From NCBI GenBank assembly GCA_963920525.1, contig OY986438.1, positions 45,829,288 through 45,893,287 of the forward strand: a stretch of DNA of 64,000 nucleotides, given 5' to 3'. Shown in pieces: positions 22,609 through 33,193 of this stretch. The first letter of the stretch is position 1; each line of letters opens with the position of its first letter. The translations under genes were made by a program, and so were the position numbers. Source of the DNA: Dichetophora obliterata. Its lineage: Eukaryota; Arthropoda; Insecta; Diptera; Sciomyzidae. Below the pieces are notes generated by a model that ran no database searches, was not told the DNA's origin, and saw only the letters and a program-made list of their open reading frames with translations.

Positions 22609-25009
22609 TTAGGCATGATTTTGTGTAACTTTTTTATGATTTTCGACAAATTGGAGGAAGAATTGCTTTTCTTGTTCATTTATTGTCAATACTTTATTGT
22701 AATCCTGCATAAATTTAATGCCACGCTCAGCTGTGTCATTGAGAATATATAAATTCTTGCAAAATTCGTAACCATTAAAGTAGTCAAGATTTGAAGTCCA
22801 TTCGGATGGGTCATCCTTCATAAAACTCAGTGATATTTCAAATCGACTAAAGAATTTTTTGTTTGGCTCGACATAAGGTCACTTATGTCATACAACAACA
22901 ATTCATGAATGTTTAACAGCGTTCTCCCGTTGATAAACTTCAGAACTGTTTGATCGACTTCTTTTTTGCGCTTTTACCATTTTGCGTTTTTCGTCAATAG
23001 AAATTTGTGGATCGAAAAAAGCCAACCCATTCGATTCCGGTGACAAATACCAAACATGAGAGCTCATTTTTCTAAAAATTTCTTTAGACACTGCTGGGTT
23101 AATTTGTTCATATGCGACAGCACTTGCAATAATCCTGCTTTGGCACTGAAATGGCACTCGTGCAACAAAACCATGCCTTTACATAGATATTAATAAGAAA
23201 AATACAAATATCGCGAATACCACGAAACCAAGCTGCTGACAAATTAAACTGGTCACGAATAATGAAAATTTTCATATCGTATATTGCTTTTCCCATAAAA
23301 CGTGCATGACTAATTGCTCCGGTATTCCTTATTACAAAATTTTCATCGTCGGTACCAAGAAAAATCAATACGAGCTCCAACAGCTCCTTATAATCTCCAC
23401 GAGGTTGAAATTGTTGTAGTCGGAGGCAACAAAAATAAATTATTTCACTACCAACTTCATTAGATATGCTGGCTGGAACAGTATTATCAAGGATTCCAGC
23501 TTTGAATTAGTTTTTTTTTATTGTTTGAAATGCTTCTGCGAATCGTTTATACACCGGGACTTCCGGCGCGCTGCTTTTACCCATTTTGAGCTCAAAGATG
23601 GATCTAAGAACAACTTCAAGGATATGATGCCGGCATGGTAATTGCAGTAAATCTACATTGAAAATATCTTTCATATAAAAACATGCGCCGGACTTATTTC
23701 CTGTATTAGATGAAGTAGTGTCAAAACTCATGGCTTTAACGCGATGAGTAATTCCAAAACTTTGAAGCAATTTGTATACTGCGTCTGCACAATTTACGCC
23801 GCCAGAAGATTGCATTATAGGAGCACCAAGAAATTTCGATGTTCCTTCGCAACTAACTAGAACTGCTTTTCGGTTTACCTTTTGTCTACCAACAAGTGCC
23901 GCAATTAGTTTCGTGTCCCAATGAATGGTCAGCCACTTTGATTCATTCAACTAATATGAAATTAACAATATAATCTAAAAGCACTAGCTATTTTTAATCT
24001 ATATTACGTGACTAAGAAATTCTGTTTTGACATTTCCAGTTTCAGCAGATTGCATCTCCGTCGCTAACTTTTGCCTTGTCCAGTGCGGCGGCAACTCTCT
24101 TATTCACGCAGTCGATGCGTCCTCTTTTACGCTTAGGTACGGTAGCAGCGGATGACTCTATGTTTAACTTAATGTCGATTTCGGAACTATTTTCATTCTC
24201 GTTTATTTCATCGCCATCATCGTAATCAAAATCGACCAATTCGACTGAAGCTGCAACAAACAGGCCAATATTATTAAAAATTTAGAATAAAAAAAATTGC
24301 TGCTATCCTTTTCCTATAATCTAATCTATTTCTCTACTAGGGGGCTTTAAAATCAAGATGCAGGTGGTGTACAATATTAGTTTTAAGACATAGAACAGAA
24401 GAACGCAGCAAATATTTAGATTGGAATAGGTTTACTATTTTAATTAAAGTAATTGTTCACGCGCTTCCATATTTTGATGGCATTCTGCTGCTCTTCGGTC
24501 TTGAACTATTAATTTTGTGTCGACACCGATCATAAAGCCCGGTCGTCCTGGTTTGCGTTGCATTTGTAAGAAATCGCGATCTTCTTGTTTTGAATTAAGT
24601 CTAATGCTTCAGAACGTGCAATATCAAAGAGAATGTCCAAGTCATCAACAAACACTTTTACGGCTTTTTTTGGGTTTCGGATTTTCTAGTTTGCTTTCGA
24701 AGATCTGACCACTTTTTGTGTTAAGCTTTGATATGTTCAATACATTGAACATCATAACGCAGCGGTATTCGGGCATTTTCCCAAAAGAAAAAGAAAAAAT
24801 TTAAATACTTTCCGAGCACTTTCTCTTTTTGTCAATTTGGCGATGCGCATATGAAAACACAACACCTTAAGAACCTGTCTGTTAGACGGTAATTTGGATC
24901 CAACTACTTGATGCTCAATTCTTTCAACTAATGCAATATCTTGTATATTTTCTTGAGCACTACGCATATGCAAAACCGAATTTGCCGAAGTGGATGGTAA
25001 AGTCCACAT
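22609..25009 (-). pseudogene. Fossil intron-containing DDE transposase-like protein (RNase H fold, CxxH motif)
   Basis: Pieces in order on the minus strand: an N-terminal exon (24480-25009) with IEHQVVGSKLPSNRQVLKVL, FWENARIPLRYD and FLQMQRKPGRPGFMIGVDTK; an acidic/basic exon after a TTTGTTGCAG acceptor (24042-24260) with PKRKRGR and VAAALDKAKVSDGDAI; a catalytic-type exon (23507-23950) with SKWLTIHWDTKL, MSFDTTSSNTGN and LPCRHHILEVVL; then HARFMGKAIYDMKIFIIRDQF, YVKAWF, and a C-terminal NDTAERGIKFMQDYN. The spacing Asp (HWD), Asp (FDTT), CxxH (CRHH), Glu (AERG) parallels DDE transposases of the hAT/P/Kolobok type. Similar uncharacterised proteins are widespread in arthropods, from memory. 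Several frameshifts and stops make this copy dead. Confidence 0.82.
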
Positions 25010-25408
25010 TAATACAATTTATTAATAAAATTTTTGTTCACTAAAAAAACGCGCGCAACAGAGATGTCAAAATTTTCAAGTTTGATTATTTGAGCGCATT
25101 CAGATAAATTGGCTGCATTCTGCTGATATGAGCGCTATGTTAACGGTTGCGTAGTAAAGTTTCTATAGAAATATTAATGGTATTCATGCAAAGAGGCAAG
25201 CTTATATATTAGGCAACTAGTTCTTTTTATCAGGTAGGTTGCAAGAATGTCCCCTGAAATTGCTAATAAATTTATTGTATTTATGAAAGTAGTAAGGCAA
25301 GGACAAATTAAGAATATGTTTTATTTCTCTTCTAACTGAATAAAAAAAAAAACACTTTTCTTCAATAATGCTCCCAATAAATAATAAAAAAAACAGCTGT
25401 TTGTCTAT

Positions 25409-27562
25409 GTATAACAGTCAAACCTAAATCAGAGCGGAAGCGTTTTTTATCTGTCAAAAATTTCTTTATTTTATATGAAGCATGTGATTTATATGAAGCA
25501 AACCATAATAACGCGGCGGCAACGCTCAGCGGTTGGAAAATCCAATTTTGACAGAGCGTTAGAAAGTAAAGTTGGCTGCAGAAAACGATGAAATTGGAAT
25601 TTCTGAGAACAATTTGTCATTCATCACTATGCCCGCATTCAGCGGAGTCAACAGCTGACAACTGTTGTATTAAAATTTACTGAGGGCCGCTTTCTCAATG
25701 CCGGTTAAGCACTAATCAGAACTTTAACCAGCAGTTAGCAAAAAAGCCCTTTCTCAATGCTCGGTTAAGGTTGAACTGTCAGTTAAGTGCTGATTAAGTT
25801 AACGGCAAGTTGTGGTTTCGGTTAGCGCCATTTTAGGGTAAATGATTTCGAAGATGCTGTCAAAATTTAAAATTTAATATGGCGGATAGAGTTGCCACCT
25901 GGATTTTTTTTGCGAATTCTTGTAATTTTGAAATTCTGACAACGGATTTAATTTCGAATATAATGCCACAGTTTTAAAATTTAAGATGGAGGTTAGGGTT
26001 GCCACCTAAATTTTTACCGCAGTATTTCCACCTAATAATATGTCTTTTTAAGAGTTTTAAACGTCATTAATCAGTGTTAAGGGGTCGCTGATTTTGTATC
26101 TAAAGTCAGAATTTTAAAATTCAAGATGGTGGATAATGTTGCCACCTTAATTTTTTGTAGTTTTATAAATTTGGGGCTGGCAAAAGAATGGTACACCAAA
26201 AATGGGTCGCTGAATCCGAATCCGTTGTCAGAATTTCAAAATTATAAAATTTTGAAATAATAGGGCTGCCACCTAATTATATGTCTTTTCAATAGTTTTA
26301 AACGTCATTTATCAGTGTTAAGGGGTCGCTGATTTCGAATCTAAGGTCAGAATTTTAAAATTTAAGACGGTGGATAGGGTTGCCACCTTAATTTTTTAGT
26401 TTTATAAATTCGGGGCTGGCAAATTTTTTAAAATTCTGACTTTAGATTCGAAATCAGCGACTCCTTAACACTAATAAATGACGTTTAAGACTCGTGAAAA
26501 TATATATAATTAGGTGGCAACCCTATTATTTCAAAATTTTATAGTTTTGAAATTTTGACAACGGATTCGGATTCAGCGACCCATTTTTGGTGTACCATTT
26601 TTTTTTTGCCAGCCCCCAATTTATAAAACTACAAAAAATAAGGTGGCAGCCCTATCCACCATCTTGAATTTTTAAATTCTGACTTTAGATTCGAAATCAG
26701 CGACCCCTTTAAACTGATGAATGACGTTTAAAACTCTTAAAAAGACACATTATTAGGTAGCAATACTGTGGTAAAAATTTAGGTGGCAGCCCTATCCTCC
26801 ATCTTAAATTTTAAAACTGTGACATTATATTTGAAATTAAATCCGTTGTCAGAATTTAAAAATTACAAGAATTCGCAAAAAAAAATCCAGGTGGCAATTC
26901 TATCCGCCATCTTAAATTTTAAAGTTTGACAGAATCTTCAAAATCATTTACCCTTAAATGGCGCTAACCGAAACCACAACTTGCCGTTAACTTAGGCCCT
27001 TATTATGTATTACAACTCAACTTAAGTTGACTAGATTCAACTAATTTTTTTTCGTATAACTTATTACATACATTTCAGTTGAACTACGTCGTTTGAAAAT
27101 TCTTAATAGATGGTAGCAAACTACATGGTTCAATTAAAATATATGCAATACGTTATATGAAAAAAATGTAGTTGAAGCGAGGCAACATCGCATACCATCG
27201 CATACATAATACGTACATAATAGGGGCCTTAATCAGCACTAAACTGACAGTTCAACCTTAACCGAACATTGAGAAAGGGCTTTTTTGCTAACTGCTGGTT
27301 AAAATTCTGATTAGTGCGTAACCAGACATTGAGAAAGCGGCTCTAAGAGTAACAACATATTAAAAAAAAACATCGCTCATTAAGGTATCGCCACTATAAC
27401 AGCTCACAAGTGTTGACTCCGCTGAATGCAGCTTGTATGCCAAACACTTTTTGACAACATCTGACATAAGGCCGCCGCTCTTATTTAGGGATGAAAATTC
27501 AGCGTTAGCGGAAAGCGGCTGGCAATGCACACCTTAACGCTCTTATTTAGGTTTCACAGTAA
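25409..27562. mobile_element. Foldback (FB/Mutator-like) element with modular inverted arms
   Basis: The left arm (25409-26430) is the reverse complement of the right arm (26431-27562), apart from a nested MITE in the right arm. Exact 10-bp direct repeats GTTTGTCTAT flank it (25399-25408 and 27563-27572), the size expected of FB or Mutator-like target duplications. Each arm is built from 110-140-bp modules containing G(T/C)TGCCACCT (near 25892, 26002, 26142, 26270 and 26381) and TTCGAATCTAA...GTCAGAATTT, recalling the internally repetitive arms of Drosophila FB elements. No transposase frame inside. Confidence 0.87.
26995..27228. mobile_element. Harbinger-type MITE nested in the foldback
   Basis: This 234-bp element has ends GGCCCTTATTATGTA and TACATAATAGGGGCC and is flanked by TTA on both sides (26992-26994, 27229-27231), the PIF/Harbinger TWA target. 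The opposite foldback arm (25789-25815) carries the same flanks with a single TTA and no insert, an internal empty site. That fixes the boundaries and the target duplication exactly. No coding capacity. Confidence 0.92.
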
Positions 27563-28264
27563 GTTTGTCTATTCGTTTGCTCACCTAAATCGTAGAAAAA
27601 ATATATATGGTATTTTCAAAAACTTCTCCGTAGAAATTTTGACAGTTCATTTATACGGCTGATAAACTTATTCGGCTTACACCATTTAGAAGGGTATTGC
27701 CCATTTGCTTGAATATCATTATTGTTTAATTTTTCTGCTTCAAACGCAATAATATGTTTGAAATTTAAGCAAAACAGTTTCCAAAATATGATATATGTGA
27801 ATGTGAACGAAATATGTGATATGAATCCCATTACTTTGTTCTACTTAAAACGTTGCAATACTTGCAATTTCCCATCTGATTTTGACTAATGCTTGCTTGT
27901 CGGAAGTGTATTTTTATGAACAATATGCGCTGCTATTTATTTAATTTGAAATAATAAAAATAATCAAATAAATTTCAATAAGGTCAATATTTTTCTCGCC
28001 TAAAGTTGTTTTTTAGGTTAAAACCGCTGTGTGGGTGTCCATCAAATGTATTTCGATCTACTAAAAATGGCTATATTCTATGTTTATATGTCAAAAGGAA
28101 CATTTTTTAAAGTCCATTTTGGTTAAAGAAATTTTAAAAAATCTAGTGTACATGCATACATAAAAAAAGGATAAGATTTTTTTTTAGTTTAAAGTGGTCT
28201 CTTTTTAAACATAAGTGAAATGAGTGTGTGAGATTTCCAGACCAAAAAGATTTTATTCTTATTT

Positions 28265-28545
28265 TACAGTGGTTTCTTCTTAGGTCCAGTTTTTCAGTGC
28301 TAGTTTAAACCTTGTTTAACATGAGATTAGTTAAACGTAGTTTAAAATTGATCTGAGTTTAACTAAGGAATCAATTTTTCAGCGCTGGTTTAAAAACATG
28401 CTGATGAGGGATATATAATGTGGCAATAATTGCAAACGTCAAAAAGTTATAGATAATTTCTAATAGCTCACAATAAAAAACATATTCGCCGCATTTAGCG
28501 GAGACAACAGTTGGCAACTATTGTGTTGAAATTTGAGTAAAAAAC
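28265..28545 (+). repeat. Relic of a second foldback copy, left part
   Basis: 28490-28545 (GCATTTAGCGGAGACAACAG...) matches the left arm of the foldback at 25630-25690 in the same orientation. Upstream, two near-copies of TTTTTCAG(T/C)GCT(A/G)GTTTAAA (28295 and 28377) bracket a TTAA/AGTTTAA-rich segment. No gene. Confidence 0.55.
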
Positions 28546-28571
28546 CTTTGCAATTAAATTATTCATATGCT

Positions 28572-28869
28572 TAAAAAAAATAAACTGGCCATTTCAGCCC
28601 TTGGAAGGACTTTGACCTAGCTTCTATTGATCAATTGTGTTGTGCGTGTTATTAAATGTTTGATCACAAATGACCGAGAACTAGACCTACGTGTTTTATG
28701 CCGACTCCGAACGGCTTATGTTCTCAAGAAGCTTTACATGGCAAATTTTTACTCTCTGAGGTTTGCCATTGTCTGCAGAGAGGGACGACCGAACAGAAAA
28801 ATTAATTCACCGCTGCCGCGGTTCTTTAGCTTTGGGGCCACGCACTCTACCCACTAGGCTACGGTCGCC
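28572..28869 (-). mobile_element. tRNA-headed SINE
   Basis: The minus strand begins GGCGACCGTAGCCTAGTGGG, with an A box TAGCCTAGTGG. The B box is decayed. The body contains CAAACCTCAGAGAGTA, TGCCATG and CCGTTCGGAGTCGGC, a series I remember from an abundant tephritid fly SINE. A 3' piece of the same sequence occurs in the opposite orientation at 30036-30105. The family identity is from memory, not from a search. Confidence 0.65.
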
Positions 28870-28934
28870 ATTCATATTCTTACATAATAATATTAACAAT
28901 GAAATTAAATAATTTACAACTTTTCTGACGATTA

Positions 28935-29960
28935 CACGGTGTTACAAAAAATAAATTTTTTCTGTCCTATGAACCAAATGCACATATTCGGAAAGAGCGG
29001 AAAAAATAAAAATACACGTGTATCGTCGATTTTCATGTACACGTCAGAATTTTTTTTTTTTAAGTTTGAAGTATAAAGCTCGTAGTGGCCTGTGTGGAAG
29101 CCTTTGGACCGATTTTTAACCCTTTTTCAGTGATATTTTTGAAAAAAAAATATTTTTTTCACTTTTCTTAGCATAACTTGAAGGGACTCCAAATTTTTAA
29201 ACTACTAAAGCGTTAGAAAAAAAAATGTTTTTTGACCCATCCTACTCGATAAAGTTGTAGTTAATCAATAGTAACCTTCTAACACTAAACAGTTTTTGAC
29301 TTTTGCAAAACTTACAACTGCTCTAGGGGCCCTCAAACGATACTACATGTCCATCCAACTTCCATCGGACATGTCCATCCGCCTTGATTTCTTGCACACG
29401 AACGATACTACATGTGTGATGACTGGACAGGTCGGATGGACATGTACTATCGTTTGAGGGCCCCTTCTGACAGATGAAATAAGGGATTGCAATATTGTTT
29501 TAAGTTCTGTTGTGCGAAAACGTATTTCTATATATTTCATCTGAAAAAAATGCAGTGTCCGACGCGAAATAACTTTTGTTACGTTTGTGGCTTATTCGCA
29601 CCAAGTAAAAATTTCAAAAATATTACTAAAACAGTTTATCAAAACAGTTGGTCTATTTGTCGCGATACTGAAGCAAATGCTTACAACCGCAAAAATAAAA
29701 GGCCTAAATTTCTTTAAAAACATTAAAATTTTTAATGTAACAATTCTTTCTTTTTATAAAACAAAAGTAATAAAAAAAATTGTTTTTTTAACGAACTGAA
29801 ACCTTAAAAAAAACGATAACCATTAAAAAAAAACTTCAAACTTAAAAAAAAAATTCTGAAGTGTACATGAAAATCGCCGATACACATGTATTTTTATTTT
29901 TTATGCCCTTTCCGAAAAAGTAAATTTGGTTCATAGGACAGAATGTGTGTAACACGGTGT
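28935..29960. mobile_element. Inverted-repeat element with CACGGTGTTACA ends
   Basis: About 120 bp at the left (28935-29060) is inverted at the right (about 29850-29960), sharing CTGTCCTATGAACCAAAT and GATTTTCATGTACAC. TA lies just outside each end (28933-28934, 29961-29962), as for Tc1/mariner-type elements. The interior has no transposase frame and holds a nested 141-bp MITE. A short minus frame at 29343-29540 crosses that MITE and is incidental. Confidence 0.75.
29325..29465. mobile_element. 141-bp MITE with TCT target duplication
   Basis: The termini AGGGGCCCTCAAACGATACT and its near-perfect inverse are flanked by TCT on both sides (29322-29324, 29466-29468). Inner CATGTCCATCC/GGATGGACATG continue the inverted repeat, so most of the element folds back. 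Its superfamily is undetermined; a 3-bp TCT target is not the usual Harbinger TWA. Confidence 0.88.
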
Positions 29961-29964
29961 TAGA

Positions 29965-30105
29965 GTTAAAACACATTCAGAGAAAAACATAGCTCACTAA
30001 GGTATCGCTACCATTACAGTTCACAACAAATAACTTCGTTGAATTGATCAATATAAGCTCGGTCAATGTCATTTCAATGGCTGAAATGGCCAATTTATTT
30101 TATTT
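29965..30105 (+). repeat. Relic of the second foldback copy, right part, joined to a SINE 3' piece
   Basis: 29965-30035 matches 27345-27430 of the foldback right arm in direct orientation (ACAT(A/C)GCTCA(C/T)TAAGGTATCGC). It is joined to 30036-30105, which matches the 3' part of the SINE at 28572-28640 in inverse orientation (TTGATCAATA, GGCTGAAATGGCCA). Confidence 0.65.
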
Positions 30106-32800
30106 AATTTTTTTTCGAAATTTTAGTATTGAAAAAATACATTTTTACTAAAATATGTAAAGCATTTTTATAGATTTTTTACTCGATCAGGATCAAATTT
30201 ACATAACACTATATATGTTTTTTTCAGAATATTTAAGGGAATTTTTTGGATTTTTTGAATTTTTCAAAATGATGTCTTAATTTCAAAACCAAGAGTTTCT
30301 TAAAAAATTCAAGATTCATGCGTCAAACGTTCTAAAATTAAAAACGACATACGTCCTCATGCTAAAACTCTATTTATTATTTTCATATAGAGGACTTTAT
30401 CAAGTTAAAATTTTTTTAGACTAGATTATACTAAATTAGACTAGATTATTTTCTCTGGATCTTCAATATTGTCCAACGTTTTTCTAAAATCAATTCTGGG
30501 TTATGCGATGGGATTCCCTGTAACTCAGGCAAGAGTACCTTCATCTCCCAAACATAAGACTTTTACCTATAAGTATTAATAAAATTTATTGTATTTTAAG
30601 GTCATTTTAAGGTGTTTTTCTTTAGCATCGCTTCTCGAATAGCAGAAAATATATTTGGTAATTTGGATTTGTATTAATTGAATTGAATTAAATTGAAAAT
30701 TAAGTGTTGTTACTAAAAATTACAGACTGAGAATTATTGAAAAATTCCACCAAAAAGGACGTAATGATAACATCAAGGGATATGAATATGGAAATTCCTA
30801 CAATTGCTTGTTATTCAAGTAAAAATTCACCTCAATTTGAGCTGCCGAAATATTGTTCGCAGCATGTAACTTTGACTTTTTAACACAAACGACTTTTTTT
30901 AATACATATTTGCACAACAGGATGTCTTTCTTAAGACATTATAAAGAATGCTAGAATTTGTTCTCTCCTTCCAGACACTTAATTGTTGGTAATTTTCAAA
31001 AAAATCAACAACTACTGCTGATTTCTACAAGCATCAAAGGAATAAAGCCGCCTTTGACCTTTCGTTGCGCTGCTGTGCGAGGCCCCAGATACGTTACGCT
31101 TCCCTATGGTTCAAAGACCACCCAATCGATTTGTTGCGCATGCTTATAACTGTATTGAATGTTATAATATATAATTGTTTGGCATATTATGGATATAATA
31201 TATGGTTTTTGTTTTAGTACAACTCGTCTGCATTTCGTAAATTTCACTTACTTTCAGGCTCTAAATATATTAAATTAAATTATGATTAATCTAACAATTT
31301 ATATTATTGATGTATTTTAGATGTATGCATGTAAAATGGATTCATCCGACTTTTTTGTTAACCTTTTTGACTCAGTTTTTACCCAAATAATTTATTTCTA
31401 CTTTATATTTTATTTTACTGTCTTATTTATTGACTTAATATAAGACTTTAAGTTGAAACCATTACTACAGTTAGAGAAATAACAGAATGTTGTCTTTTGG
31501 AATGAAATACTTTCTGTGCCAGAACTTTTCTTCAAATCCAAAACCCATGAATATAAAACAAAAATCGTTGATCATATGAAAATATTTAAGATCATCCTTT
31601 ATAAATGTGACCAACTGGCATAGCGGCAAAAAAACTGACGATTCCAAGTGTCAAATGCAACACATGTGCGCAAATTAGTAACGCTCATCATTGTCCTCCT
31701 TTTTCTCTTTTTCTGACACACGATCCATTCTCTAAATTAATGCTTCGCTCATGTGTTCGATCAACGCTTACTTTCAGAACATGTTCAACTATTTCTACTA
31801 ATTTGTTACGCTTCCTTTTGATCTTTTTAGATTTTACTTTTCTATTATATTTTCTAACCTTATTATCCTGTCCTGCAGGACTTAACAAATTTTTCATGCC
31901 TTCTGATTTCTTATAGCCGCAATAGTTTTTACTGATCCTTCGTTCTGGATGGAAAAAAATTGATTTGTTCCAATTCATTGCCATTGATTGTTGGTTTTTG
32001 TTGATTATTTTGCGTGTTCCAGATGTTTAAGCAAGAAATTCTGATTTGCTCGCTGCTTTCAACTGCGGCTTGTTACAATGCATGACTCTCTTAAAGCGTG
32101 TGTGAAGATTGGAAAAATTCCTTAACTAACAAAAATGCTTTTAAAAGTAGCAGTAAATAAATATTTGTTCAAGAAAATTTCATGGAACTAATGGGCGTGG
32201 AATTCGATTTAAGGATTTGATTTAGCAAAGTTATAAAAATAATATTAAAGAACTTAAAATGGATTAAAAACAAATAGAATCATAGCATATAAGTGGCTCA
32301 GGTGTGGGTTGTAATATGTAAGTATTTGTATTATAACCAATAAAGAGTACCAATATTTGGTATAGATTTGAACTTGTCATGTTTTTTCAGTTTTGTTTTT
32401 ATACGCAAAAGTAATTTAAGTGTGAGCAATTGAAAATTAATACTTTTTATCATTTCATACCAAATAATAAACTTCACAATATTTATATTTTATAAGTATT
32501 ATAATAACTCTTAAACCTTGTTGTGAAATTATTTTTCAAGATCAAATTAGTTTTTCGTATCCCAAAACTCGATTTTTTTGTCTAATCTATAAAGCATAAA
32601 AAATAAAATTTTAGTATTTTTAGAAAACTTCTCAGAATTACCGACATTTCCATGAATATATAGTTGTAATAAGTTTATGAATAAGAAACCGTTTGCATAA
32701 AATATGAAAGGAATATATTTTTTAAAATAACGAGCAATTACAATAGACCAGAGCTTTTTGTATGCTTGAAGAAAAAAGTTCGACGTTCTGGGCGTTAAAA
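30106..32800. other. Non-coding stretch, no gene recognised
   Basis: Mostly A+T-rich. A slightly G+C-richer patch at 31040-31110 opens a 63-codon plus frame without recognisable domains. One lysine-rich minus frame (31688-31984) is listed separately. Confidence 0.5.
31688..31984 (-). CDS. Hypothetical 98-aa lysine-rich frame (weak)
   Basis: ATG-to-stop frame with a strongly basic middle (KVKSKKIKRKRNK, nuclear-localisation-like) followed by EIVEHVLKVSVDRTHERS. No known domain is recognised and no promoter or splice context supports expression. It is longer and less biased towards Phe/Asn/Ile than most chance frames here, so it is kept as a low-confidence candidate. It could equally be a decayed TE fragment. 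Confidence 0.18.
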   Translation of the reverse strand: MAMNWNKSIFFHPERRISKNYCGYKKSEGMKNLLSPAGQDNKVRKYNRKVKSKKIKRKRNKLVEIVEHVLKVSVDRTHERSINLENGSCVRKREKGGQ

Positions 32801-32812
32801 ATAGAAAAGCTT

Positions 32813-33193
32813 GCTATAATAAATTGGGCTTTGGCCGTATAATAAGACAAAACTTTTTAAATTTTGTTTTTGTTTTTTATTTGTTATTTTCCGATATTTC
32901 GGCTCACGCTGTGGGCCTTCATCAGGGCTAAAAATTAAATAGATGTAACATTAATACATTTACACAAAATCATCACAAAAGACTTTTACCATGAAAGTTA
33001 AACACAAGTTGTTTTCTTTAAAACATTTAGATATTTAAAAAACACTAGTAAAAGTTTGTCGATAGAAAAATAAAGACATTTAATTTTAACTATATATACA
33101 TTTAATTAAGCCGCGTCGAACAGATGTTTGCCACCTTCATCGTCCACTAAGTTTATGTTTTGTCAAATATTTATAAATATGCGAGCAATTGTC
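32813..33193 (-). repeat. Left pseudo-LTR (inverted relative to body)
   Basis: Reverse complement of 34388-34768, with high identity. Its inner end includes the antisense of the ORF's C-terminal coding region, so the repeat was copied from the element's 3' end. It carries the antisense of a CTGATGA...GAAA motif at 32897-32925. Confidence 0.92.

Larger units (their letters stand above)
22327..28122 (-). mobile_element. DNA transposon with ~92-bp TIRs and a CxxH-type transposase relic
   Basis: The left TIR (22327-22418) and right TIR (28031-28122) are inverted copies sharing AATGTTCCTTTTGA, AAACATA, CTATAGCCA or its variant, and TTTGATGGAC in order. TTAA touches the left end (22323-22326) and the right end (28123-28126, allowing a 2-bp indel), so a TTAA-type target duplication is likely. 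Inside are a minus-strand transposase relic (22609-25009) and a large foldback insertion (25409-27562). Kolobok and piggyBac both use TTAA; the CxxH motif favours a Kolobok-like or related group, but I cannot confirm this. Confidence 0.7.
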
